NCBI GenBank assembly: GCA_019775845.1
Contig: JADQAV010000015.1
Span: forward strand, 1,178,001 to 1,242,000
Length of the DNA stretch: 64,000 bases
Reading direction: 5' to 3'
Source of the DNA: Myrmaecium sp. VS I D KN 1
Taxonomy: Eukaryota > Ascomycota > Dothideomycetes > Valsariales > Valsariaceae
The notes below the pieces were generated by a model, which was given only the letters and a program-made list of their open reading frames with translations, made no database searches and had not been told where the DNA came from. A program made the position numbers and the translations under genes. Of this stretch, positions 10,275 to 20,929 are shown one piece after another (the stretch's first letter is position 1; each line of letters opens with the position of its first letter).

Positions 10275-13200
10275 GAGAGGGCGGTACGAGGACGGGGGCG
10301 AAAGCGATGACTGGTATGCGTTCGAACGCGCAGAGATCTGGATGTGAAGACGAGCATGTCAGCCTGGAGCGTCAGACGGCGGACGGGGACGGCGAAACAT
10401 TCTTCACACAACACGAAGTTCTACAAGATCGTGCATCGGCGAACGGGCAGAGCAGGCATGCTGGACGGATGCACGTACGGGCGCGCAACCAGGGCCGACT
10501 CACCTAGCTCATCCGACGAACGGTCGGGACTGGGGGCGGGCGGGAGTCGGGATGTGCGCAAGGTGACTGAATATCTCCTTCGAGGCGGACGTATCAGTGA
10601 TCACGCATGTCTTGTCTTGTGTCGGATGTTGTCGAGGGCAGGCACGGCGGGATGGGTGTGTGTACTGTATGTGTCGAGCAGTGTGTGTGCTGTGTGTGTG
10701 CTGTGTGGCGTCAGGTAGTAGGCTTCGCCGGTTTTCGAGGGCGGAGAGGCGGTGCTGGGAACCGACGTCAATTGGGACTAACGGTGCGCACGACCAGGCC
10801 GACGCGAGCAGGTTTGCGTGTCAAAGCAGCCGTTACCAGATGCTGCTTGGCACGCTGCGATCCGCTCCGATGGTGAGCAAGCGAGGCGCGAGACGGACTC
10901 AGTCGTCTTGCGTGGGCAGAGCGACAGTAAAAGGCTTTTGCGTGGGTGGATTGTTGTGTGTGTGTATCTGTGTATGTGGCCGGCGGCAGGTGTCGCGGGC
11001 AACTGGTGATGGTTTCCTGGCGAGAATGCGACGGGGAAACCAGGTACCTGAACGCTCTCTGAACGCTGGACGCAGAACGCTGAATGTGGCGGCAAGGTTG
11101 TCCCCAGTAAAGGGAAGTTGAGATGGATGGAATGGATGGGAGCACCTAGCGTGCAGGCAGCGCGAAAGGGCGACGGAAGGCGAGATGGCCGTCGGCAGGA
11201 GGGGAAGAGGAAGAGGATTGGGAATGGAGAGGAAAGCAAGAGAGGAAGAGGAGGAGTGGAAGGCACCGAGTGCGCTGGAACTGCTTGGTGTGTGTCCCGG
11301 CGGCGCTGTGTTTGGGCGGGCGACGGGAATGCTCTCGAGGAGGGAAGAGGGACGAGAGAGTGAAGAGGGAGTGAGAGGCAGAGGTGAAGGGAGAGCAAGC
11401 AAAGCAGAGCAAAGCGAAGGCAGAGCACCTCCCAGAGCGAAGCAGAGCAGAGCAGTGCAAGCTGTCTGGGTCGGTCGAGGACGCTACGCTAGAGGTGCTT
11501 AGGTGCTCCTACGGGGACGGGGGGGCACGGCGTAGATGTGGGCGGGAGTGTGGCTTAACTGCCCTTTCCACCACCGACAACAAGCACCCAAGCACCCAAG
11601 CATCCTATCTCTGCCACCCTGCCACCCTTGTCCACCAGCCCGCCCACCAGCCAGCATCCCTCACAGCCCCAAGCCCACCATCCACCGTCCAGTCCACAAT
11701 CCACAGCCCTCACAATCCGCCGTTCACCGTCCACATACCACCCATCATCACACATCACACATCACACATCGCTGTCTTCCTCGCAGCCAAGCCAAGCCCA
11801 CCTCTCTCTCTCTCTTTTTCTCGATGGAAGGACCCATTTTTTCCTTCTTCGACGAAGCTTTTGCCGGTGAATAGCGTCACCCGCTACGCCCCGACCGCGT
11901 TAGCCACTTCTCGGCGGCGAGCAGCGCTGATCAATTGGTTATTGCACGACAGCTTCACATCCCAACCCAATACATGCTGAATGATCAAATGCCCTGACGC
12001 TGAGCTGGGACCTGAATGATGAAGTAGAAGAAGAAGAAGAAGAAGAGAAGGCATCCGTTGTCGGTCGGTTCAGTGGGTATGCCAGTTACCTATATCGAGC
12101 GGCCTATCGGCACGAAATGATTCTTTACCTATTGCTTTCCCTTTGCTTTCCACAACATCGACTTCACGTTACCGCTTGCATCGTTGATCCTTCCCAGCCC
12201 GCCGTGACGATGCTCAACTCCCGTCCCCTCTGATCTCATCCATCAATTGCCGGGAACGGCGAACGGCCGGAGCGAGCTGACCTGCCGAGACTGCTTGACT
12301 GGGCATGGATGTCAGTGCAACCGGGCCACCATGTGTCATCGATCCCGCTTTCAGTTGTTGAAAAGGCGACAAGAGACGAGAGACCGATGATGCGCTCACC
12401 TACCTAGTACCTAGCACTCGAGGAAACCTTACGGAACTCATGCCGTGCCTGTACCTATGCATGTAGTTATCTACCCGTCGTTGCTCCCGTAGGACCTGAC
12501 ATTTTCTTCCATCTGCCCATTCATTCATCCTTCTTCTCTTTCCCTTGCTTTTTTTCCTTGACACCAAGCGTTCTCGACTTCGATGTTTTCTCTCTCTCTC
12601 TCTTTTCTTTTTTTCGCGCCGCGCGCCCGGCCGCCGCCAACCATGGTTTGGTTTCAAACGCCGCCGCCGCTGCCCCCGCCGCCCGCCGCCGCCGACGCCG
12701 CCGAACGGGCGCCCAAACCCCAAGCGAAAAGGCCCGGGAGGGAGGAGCGAGCGAGCGAGCAAGCGCGCAAAGCAAACAGCCACACCTCCCCCCATTCTTC
12801 GTTTCCGTTGATCCCATCGCGATTGTGCGTGCATGCAAACCGTGTAGGTACGTTGGTCCATCGAGCATTGTACGCCATCGCACACAACGGCGAGTCGATG
12901 ACGCTCAGCGCTGTCTCCTCCCCTTCCTCCTGCCCTGCGGCGCGCGGGCTGCACAATGAGCAGCTCCAGCGTTGTCCTCTGCATCCGATCTGCGTTCGAT
13001 TGGCAGTTGCCCATCCGAGAAAAAACATGCCATACTTCCCTGTCGGGAGGAGGAGGGTGGGGAGGGGGGCTGGGCGCCCACCGTCCTCTGACCGGGGGCA
13101 CGCTCATCCCGGCCAACGGCCCCGTAAGCCCACGCGTGGGTAACAAGCAGAAGGAAGGGAGGAACCTGAAGGCAGCGGCCGGAGATGCAGCTTTCCCAGA

Positions 13201-13661
13201 TCCACGGGCCAATAATGAGGCGCGGTCGCGGCCGCGGCGGCGGTGGTGGCTGCGCTCCGAGCGTCAGGGAACCTTGGAAGCGCGCAAGCGTTTTGGTGAG
13301 GCTTCCCTGAGGCTTGAACGACCTCGATTTGGAATTGCCTGCGTGTCTGCGCGCCCATCCAAGCGCGCCCGCCCCCCTTCCCTGCCTGCCTGCCTTCCTT
13401 CCTTCCCTTCTCCCAGCTGATCGCTTGCTGCTCCATTTGATCGAACGCCGAACGCTGGTGGGAACATTCAGGAATCGAGCGGCACACCATCGACCCTGGA
13501 CGGATCGGGAAGGCAGGTGGCAGGTCACTAACTTCACGTGGTCCGTGGGTCTTGGGTATTCTAGTACGAGAGTACCTCACTCATCCACCGCGCAGACTTG
13601 AAAGGCGTGCATCGCGATGCTAAATCCACGAGCTGAACGATGGCATCCTCTAAAGGCGAGT
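10275..13661. other. long intergenic region upstream of the zinc-finger gene
   Basis: About 3.4 kb without a credible gene. It holds TG-rich microsatellite-like sequence (10660-10710, 10950-10985), purine-rich sequence (11150-11460), CA/CT-rich sequence (11570-11830), a (GAA)n run near 12026-12050, and GC-rich Pro/Ala-coding low complexity around 12640-12780. Open frames here change character every few dozen codons and carry no motif. It may contain a long leader of the zinc-finger gene or noncoding transcripts. Confidence 0.5.
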
Positions 13662-14378
13662 CTACAGTATCTGCTCATCATATCGTCGGTTCCCATTAGC
13701 TTCTTCATCGTTCCTAGCCGCCATCATGATCTGGTCGGTGGGTACATCAAGATAGACGGTCTCCATATCAGAGTAGGTCCAGACTTCCATGTACTGCGAC
13801 GGCGGTTAGTGCCGCACGATGCACCCGTACGCAGCACGCCCTTTTGTCATTGCGGAGCGAGTGATCGTCTGGGTTACGGTGAGTGACTGGTGCTAGAAAG
13901 TTTTTTCTTCTTTTCTAGTTATCGAATGCTGAAAGCCGAGCGTCGCGCAAAAGGGCCAGGGCGCCGGGCGTGAACTAAATCGCCATGTATTGCCGGACAA
14001 TAGCCGTCCATGAGGCTGGCGGGTGGCTGTGAGGGGATGGTTTCCTTTCTCGTTGCGGATCACCGGGAGAGAAAGGGTGTCGAACGTTTGCTGTTGCTGC
14101 TGCTGTTGCTTCCCGCCCTTGACACCATATGATGGGCCAATGAATATGTAGGTGTATGGTATTTCTCACCCGGCTTTTGCTGTTATGCCGGCTACCGTTG
14201 GTGCTGGAGCCTTTCCTGCGATTACAGCGGCCCTGGCATTCGGCGGGATCTTCAGGTACGCAGCCGTTCGTTCCCGCCGTGCATAACGCTGCCAGTTGCC
14301 AGTACATCCATCACGCTTACCGAACGAGCCGGCCTCTTTGCAAAGAGCGTTGGTTGCCAAAGCAAATGAAAGGGACAT
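13662..14378 (-). CDS. tentative spliced gene of unknown function
   Basis: The secure part is the last exon, 13662-13793: 43 codons and a stop, read YMEVWTYSDMETVYLDV then PTDQIMMAARNDEE. It directly follows a textbook 3' splice site (CACTAACCGCCGTCGCAG) that itself carries an in-frame stop, so the exon only makes sense spliced. A possible first exon starts at ATG 14376-14378 (MSLSFALATNALCKEAGSF) with donor GTAAGC. Middle exons could include a piece reading GGKQQQQQQTFDTLSLP (near 14090) and a 15-nt exon before 13885, but these joins are guesses. I recognise no family. The start, exon structure and even the coding status of the upstream half are uncertain. Confidence 0.28.
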
Positions 14379-17300
14379 GTTGTGGGATGGCGGTTGCAGA
14401 GGAGAGGGGGAGCGCGACCGGACGAAGGCGTAGTTCCGGCTCGACAACTGCAAGGTGGAGCGAGCATCATCACCACGGCCAACAAAAGTCGTGGTAGTTG
14501 TGGTGGTGATTCGAAAGCACTGATCGACCTGCTGTCAAGCCCGTCCTGTTTGTGTGTACTGAGGGTACAGTATGTACGGGAGGATTCGTAGGGAAATGGA
14601 GAATTGCTGGAGGAGAGGTATTTATCGGGCGCACCACGCCTTCCCCTTTTGATGATGCGAACACAGCCTCCGCACATCACCGCGTCGTCACAACCTACCT
14701 GACCTTCGTTACCTTCTAGCTGGCTATCCGTACCGTTCACGCTCTCAGACCAAAGCGTGCCAAGCAAAGTGCAACTGAAGATCTTGCTTCCCGCCTCATC
14801 ATCGTCATCTGCCCCGTGTCCTGATAGGAGGGGAGGTGGGAGATCGTGGGCAATCGGTTTGTTGCGTCCACTGGCAGATGGCGAGGACGGGTTGTCCCTG
14901 CCTCGAACATACCCGGCTTCATGGAGTTGGCCACTCTGCTCCATCCCGTCCCTTCTCCTCTCCCTTCGGGGCTCCCTTCGCTAAGCCACTTCCGGGGCCT
15001 TCCTGTTCCTCCCCTCCCCTCCCCTGCCGCCGCTGAAAGTAAAATACTCCGACGTTTCCCGTCTTGCCCAACCAACCTACTCCTCACGGCGGCTGCTTCG
15101 CTTCATCGGTGTGTGCATCGTGTCCATCCTCACTCTTCTTTTCTACCCTCTGGTCCCGTCACCTTCCCACGGTCACGGTGGTTTCGGTATACCCGTGTCG
15201 GATCTAGCTCCTCAATGCCGAAAGTGAGAGAGAAAAAGACACGGGAGGCTGGTGAGGTGAGGTCCGGTAGGTGGGCGGTGCAATGTGCCCATGCCCAGGG
15301 GCGGCACGGGCACCTGGCACCATTTTGACGCCGTCATTCGCACGGAATATACTCCGTCGCGCGCAGAGTGGGGGGGGGGGAGGAAGGAAGGAATGGAAGT
15401 TCGTCGGCCCCTCCTCCCTCTCCTTGCGATCTGGGGGCTGAGGGGGACCGCCCACGGGCATCCCACGCAGACGGCATACGGCGTCTGCCGCCTTGGTATC
15501 GGGAAGGTAAGGTACCCTAAGGTACCGACCGTCTCGGCGGAGGTGGCTCTCGGCCTTGCGTCGGCGGCGGTTCCGCTGTCGCTGCCGACATCTTCTTCTT
15601 TTCTTCTTCTTTTTTGCTAGTTACCGGTGCTGAGGTGTTCGGGAAAACTACGTACTGCGGTTGGAGTAGTGACTTTGCACAATTATGTAAGGACTGCTCC
15701 GTACTTATGGAGATCCTGTGAGAGACCGAGGTTAAGTGGGTGTGCGTCTAACCAATCCGTTCGGGCCACCCTCTCTTCCTTGTACCTTCAAGTGACAGCA
15801 CGATGCAAGACGGTAAGTCCCTAAAGAAGGGCAAGAGACAGAGAGCATCCCTCGCGCGCGCCGATCACCTCCAACCCAACCACCCCATCATCGGCATCGG
15901 TCTCTTGCCGGATGAGCCCTGAAGGTCCTGAAGGCCATGACAATCGCCCCAATCAACGTCCACGATGAGCATCCCCCGCGTCGAGAGAAAGGATCTTGCC
16001 GTCCCGCTCCTCTCTTTTGCCTCTCCTTCTAGCGGGCGGGCGATGTTGAGATCGACACTGATGCTGACTGACCATCCGATCGAAGGCGAGTTCAATCAAT
16101 GTCTGTCGGGTCCGCCGTCCGAGACCGGACAGTGAGCGTCTCCGCGCGCGGGAAAGGTAAGTGGGTAGGCCTCACAAATCCAAAGAAGATCATCATTGTG
16201 CGAATTCGGCCAAGGAGAAGGAAAAGCCCATGTCAACCCGACTCTCTCTCCCGTCCGGACTGTCGGGGCGTATGGGATTACTGTAGGTAGCTACCTGATC
16301 GGCCATTCCTGCTGCGTGCACGTGGGCTAGAGAGTGAGTGACATCCATCCAACCCGTCCTATCACACACTCTCTTCAGCCCAACAGCCCGCCCGCTATTT
16401 ACCTACCTCAGAGTAGCGCTCTTCGGACCTCCTCCGAAGTGCAACCTTTCCCGTGGCCCAAGCTACTAGCTAACCAAACCAACTACTGTACTACTCATCA
16501 TCACCATCAGATAAACACAAGCTCATCATCATCGGGCAGCCAGCCGGTCGGTCAGTCTGCCTCCTTCGGAACCATCTCCATCCACTCACCATCAATCTCA
16601 AACCAACCACCGTTCCGAAGAAAGATGAAAATCCCTCCCTCCCCCTTTCCCTTTCCCCTGGCTTGGCCGGGTAAGGAGAGAGGGGGAGGAGGGCAGGCAG
16701 GGGTGGGTGTGGCTTAGTTCACTGCAAATCCACACCATCACACTGTCCAAGCTTCCTCGTCTGCAAGCATCAGCCCATTTTTGAGGAGGGTGAGGAGGGG
16801 GGGATCAACCTCCTCATACTACTACTGTAGGTATGTACTTGTTGAACTCCTCTGCGAATGACTACTATGCCATACTATCCTGGTTCGGCGGGTAAATCAC
16901 GCCTTTTTCTGTTCTTTCTCTATCTTTTTCTTTTGAATGGAATGGAATAGGCAAGGGGATGGGCAGTAGGAAGGAAAAGTGAGTAAGTAGTAAAAGAGGA
17001 TGGGGTTGGTTTTGCTTCTACTGTACTTCTTCCTCTTCTTCTTCTTCGTCTGCCTAAAGAGCTCTCTCTTTTTCCTTATCTTCTCCTTTCAATCTCTTGT
17101 CCCTTAAATATCACATCGACCTTCCGATATGGGCAGAAGAGGATCGGATCTTGAAAGATTAGAGGGTTTTTCTTATTATTATCTTTTCTTTCTCTTTTCT
17201 CTTTCCTCGTCTACGCGGAAGAAAGAAAGAACGAAAGGGAGAGAGAGGGAGAGAAAACAATACCCCTCTTTCTCTCTTTTCTCACCATCTTCCTCCGTTA

Positions 17301-18351
17301 CTCCGTTCCTTCCTTCCTTTCTTTGCACCTCGATTGTAGACGAGACGGTAGGTGCCTATATAGGCATCTTCATGCTCTCGCCATCTAATATATATCACTC
17401 GCAATATATCATAGTCATCATTACCATCATCGCCTTGTTTTATGCCTTTCACTTTTCTTTCTCCCTCTCTCTTCTCCGCATCCGCACCGCATTCCCTATC
17501 CTGCCTTTCCGCACCTCCCCACCTCACTTTCCCATGCCAAACCCTAGGGGTGATCAGAGACCCGTCGTTTGGTCTTGGAAGAAGGATGAAAGAAAGGGGA
17601 GGTGGAGACGTTCATCTATCATCTATCACTGCGTGAGCTGTACCTTAGTTGTATTGATGTAGAGAATGGATAGCCGGCTCGATTAAACACATCACTCTCT
17701 CAGCCACTACACAAGTGACTTCGCTCCGACCACCCTCCCAATCTTTCACAAGGGGAAAAGAAGGGGAAAGTCGCTCGTGTACTACATACATCGTCTGTGG
17801 GCTTACAATCAGCACGCCTCCCCTCCTCTCTATTCGCTTTCTTTCCCATGTATCAACGGAAGAAAGTCAGCCTTGTGAGGTTGTCCTGCTCTCCTCCATT
17901 CACGTCGTTTTGGGCGTGCGGAAGCACCCCTCCTCCTCCTCCTCCTCGTCCTCGTCCTCCAATTTGATCACTCAACATCGCCGACGCCGATACCAACCAG
18001 CAAATAGGATTGAAAGAAGAAAACAGAATAACCGCAAGAAGCATAACGAAGAAGGAAAAGAAAACCACCCGTTCTATCACATCATCCGTCCTAATCAACG
18101 CATGAACAGAAGAAACAGGCCAAAGAACGAAGATGTTGGACTCTCCCTAATCCGGAACACGCACGGAAATGAAAAACGAATGACTTTACGGGGCGAGAGA
18201 GAGAGAGAAAAGCATAACAGAAGAACAAGTATAGATCTTCTTCATCTACTGTTACTCTGATATCTCCCTCAGAGGAAGAGTAGCTACAATCCCCCTCTCC
18301 TCTCGCCACCCAAAATTATCCCATCTCCTAACCTCACCCTCACGCTCACGC
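14379..18351. other. long intergenic region, no secure gene
   Basis: About 4 kb of mixed composition. It includes CT-rich tracts (17020-17110, 17195-17330), several poly-pyrimidine runs, a G10 run near 15371 and short AT-rich patches (17380-17420). Open frames are Ser/Phe/Arg-rich low complexity. Together with 10275-13661 it makes the longest gene-poor part of the window. Confidence 0.5.
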
Positions 18352-19887
18352 TCACCGCCGACTCGACCGCCCACCATCCCTCTCCCTATCCCTCTCCCGC
18401 TCCCTTTCTCGATGTCTATCCCTCCGCTCATAATCATCCCTCTCCCTATCCCTCTCCCGGTCCTTATCTCGATAACGATCCCTCGCCCTATCCCTATCCC
18501 CATCCCTCTCCCTCCCACCCTCCCTTCTCCTGCGGTACCCATCCCGCTCCCCATCCGACCTCTCCTCATCATCATCACCGCGCCGGCGGCGGTGATAATC
18601 TCGGTCTCGGTCACGGTCTCGATCCCGCCTCGCAGACCGATCGGAGCCACGCTCCCTCTCCCTCCTCTCAGAACCACCACGCCTATCATGATCACCCTCC
18701 TCCGAATCATCATCATCAGACCGTCTCCGCCTCGAATTCCTCTCCCTCTCCCTCTCCCTTCCCCTCCCCTTGTCTCTCTCCCTCTCCTTCTCCTTCGCCG
18801 CAAGCACCATCTTCTCCCTCTCCAACTTCACCCGCAACTCCTCCTCCGTCAACTGCTCCCCCGTCTTGCTATTCCGCAACACAACCGGATGATACGCCTG
18901 CTCAACCTGCTTCCGGCTGCCTTTGGCCGCGCCCGCTCCCGCGCGAGTTCCCCAACTCCCCAACTCCACCCCGACCGCCGCCTCCGGCTTCGCGCCGATC
19001 CCCAGCAGCGCCGGTCGACGCGCCGGGACCGGCGGCGGCGGCGGCGGGGCTGGGGCGCCGCCGCCACCACCACGCCGCTTCCCGATCGTCTCCCCATCCT
19101 TCCAGCCCATGCCCCGCAGCAGCGCGGCCCCGAACTCCGTCACCGGCACCGCCTCGTACCGCTCCAGCGACGCCGGCTCCGGCGCGTCCTGGTAGTCCCG
19201 TCGGAAGGCTTCGTCCTCGCTCAGCGGGGGCGCGGGCGCGGGCGGCGCGACGGGAATCGTCAGCGTCGACGTCGGTCCCGTGCCCAGCAGCGCCTGAAGC
19301 GCGCGCTCGTCCTCCGTCGGTTCCGGCTTTGGCGGCTCCGGTTCTGGCGGAGGCGGCGGTGCCGCCTCTCCTTTCCCCTCCTCCCCATTCCCCTCCTCAC
19401 CACCCCTCCGCACCAAGTTCAGGCCATACGTCTTCAACCCCGCCGCCTCCATCCGGGCCTCCACCTCCGGCGGCACGACCTGCTGCTGTTGCTGTTGCTG
19501 AGGTACGCCCTCACCACGCTGTCTCTTCCACCGCCCAACATTATTCCCCGCCGTCGGCACGATGACCAACGGCCCTTTCTTCCCCGCCGCCGTGCCGCCC
19601 TCGCCGAGAACTTCGATCGCGCCCGTGGCGTCGAAGCCGCTGACGAGCTGCAGGCCCTCGGTCGTGTCCTCCTTATCATCGTCATCCCAGCCGGCGAGCG
19701 AGGCGTGCGGGCGTTTGGTGCCGGCGCCGGGTCTGGCTCCCGGAGGGGGTTTGTTGTTGGGCGTGCTGCTGCTGGTGGTGCGGCTGGCGCTGGGTCCATT
19801 GCTTTTGTTATTGTTATTGTTGTTGTTGTTTTGGTTTTTGCTGTTGGCGCGCCCCCCGAGGGAGATGCTGATTTTGGGGGCTGCCAT
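18352..19887 (-). CDS. SPP2: pre-mRNA-splicing factor Spp2 (G-patch protein)
   Basis: Spliceosome factor that binds the DEAH-box ATPase Prp2 and helps activate the Bact complex in the nucleus (known for Spp2/GPKOW). Single exon, 511 residues. The N-terminus starts MAAPKISISLGG, as typical of the family. It is followed by an Asn/Ser/Pro linker, AGWDDDDKED, an Ile-Val-Pro segment before GNNVGRWKRQRG, and a Pro/Glu-rich region. The Spp2/G-patch core lies near residues 265-300: YEAVPVTEFGAALLRGMGWK, then GETIGKRRGG. Then follow YHPVVLRNSKTG and a long Arg/Asp/Glu tail of RS-like repeats ending GGRSSRR. The start is the ATG at 19885-19887; longer frames upstream have no family resemblance. At 511 residues it is much longer than yeast Spp2, mostly from the low-complexity linker and tail. 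Confidence 0.88.
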   Translation of the reverse strand: MAAPKISISLGGRANSKNQNNNNNNNNKSNGPSASRTTSSSTPNNKPPPGARPGAGTKRPHASLAGWDDDDKEDTTEGLQLVSGFDATGAIEVLGEGGTAAGKKGPLVIVPTAGNNVGRWKRQRGEGVPQQQQQQQVVPPEVEARMEAAGLKTYGLNLVRRGGEEGNGEEGKGEAAPPPPPEPEPPKPEPTEDERALQALLGTGPTSTLTIPVAPPAPAPPLSEDEAFRRDYQDAPEPASLERYEAVPVTEFGAALLRGMGWKDGETIGKRRGGGGGAPAPPPPPPVPARRPALLGIGAKPEAAVGVELGSWGTRAGAGAAKGSRKQVEQAYHPVVLRNSKTGEQLTEEELRVKLEREKMVLAAKEKERERDKGRGRERERERNSRRRRSDDDDSEEGDHDRRGGSERRERERGSDRSARRDRDRDRDRDYHRRRRGDDDEERSDGERDGYRRRREGGRERDGDRDRARDRYRDKDRERDRERDDYERRDRHRERERERDRERDGGRSSRR

Positions 19888-20603
19888 CGGAGGAGGGGAG
19901 GAAGGAGAAAGGAGGAAGGAAGAGGCGGATCGCGGGTGTCTCGCAGCCGTGAGACCAGGAGAAGCTTTCGAAGAAGGCGGAAAGGACAGAATAGGACGGG
20001 ACAGGGTGTGGGTGTTTGCGTGAGTGTTATCGTAGGAACGTAGGTAGTAATGTCGTGCCGTGACCGTTCCTACGAGTGTGACGGACAATTAACGGAGAGG
20101 TACCTGAGGTAGTTCGAAAAGTTGACATAAGCTTGGGGTGAGGTAAGGTGAGGTGTGGCTGATGGCTGATGACAGGTGGCTGGAGGGCGCCAAGACCTCA
20201 CTCCCAAGGCATACAAGGCTGCGCAGCGACCATGTACGGTTGCATGAGATACAAGACATATAGAACACTTATGACATCAATCAATAGTCAGTCGTTGGTG
20301 TATCTAATCAATGATATACGACCATACCAAACTCTCCAAGAATGCCATCTTCTACCTGCTATTCAACGAGTGGAAACCCATCTCTCCGCAAAAGAGGAGA
20401 GGAAGTGAGAGAAAGAGACGATGATGCTAGTCTTCCACCAAAGGAGAACCAAATTAGAGGTATAATGAAAACCACTCAGACCCAAGCAATGCTTCCTAAC
20501 AAGTACCATACGTTCTTCATCCCCATCTTCATCGTCGTCATAACCAAGCGTACTAGAGGAGAAAGAAGAAAAGGAAAAAGCGCGCCTCTTCTCCATCACA
20601 TTA

Positions 20604-20658
20604 CAAAAACAGAAAAACAGAAAAACAGAAAAAGAGAAAAAGAGAAAAAGAGAAAAAC
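20604..20658. repeat. degenerate tandem of AAAAACAG/AAAAAGAG units
   Basis: Repeated short A-rich units with a single internal C or G. The first half has C (AAAAACAG), the second half G (AAAAAGAG). Confidence 0.8.
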
Positions 20659-20851
20659 AACCGATGCAAGAGGGTTATCATCCATCCCCATCCATCCGCG
20701 CATCCCTTCGTAGTAGTGTTCGTTGGGGAGTAAAGAGAAACAAAAGCCGTACTCAAGGATGAGAAGAAAAGAGAAGAAGAAAAAAAAGGGTACAAAATGA
20801 AGTACCGTCCTGCTTGCCGGCCACTCCCCTTCCCTCTCCCGTTTACCACCG

Positions 20852-20872
20852 AAAAAAAAAAAAAAAAAAAAA
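20852..20872. repeat. A21 homopolymer
   Basis: Uninterrupted run of 21 A on the + strand, 58 bp beyond the kinase stop codon. Confidence 0.9.
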
Positions 20873-20929
20873 TCGAAAGGGGTTGTTGATGAAAAGAAAA
20901 GATCCAGGCAGCCGATCGCACCTCACACC

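Larger units (their letters stand above)
19888..20929. other. intergenic between GCK kinase 3' end and SPP2 promoter
   Basis: No gene seen. It holds AT-richer sequence with two simple repeats: a degenerate 7-bp A-rich tandem (20604-20658) and a run of 21 A (20852-20872) close to the kinase 3' end. Confidence 0.6.

Noticed and set aside
12400-13580. Several frames of 120-270 codons on both strands
   Set aside because: Composition follows GC-rich repeats; no motif, no consistent splice sites.
17129-17662. 177-codon + strand frame with a hydrophobic stretch
   Set aside because: Starts in Lys/Arg/Glu low complexity and CT-rich DNA; hydrophobic part comes from ATAT/TCAT repeats. No family character.
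18412-20043. 543-codon + strand frame opposite SPP2
   Set aside because: Mirror of the GC- and repeat-rich SPP2 coding strand; Arg/Leu/Pro/Ile repeats only.
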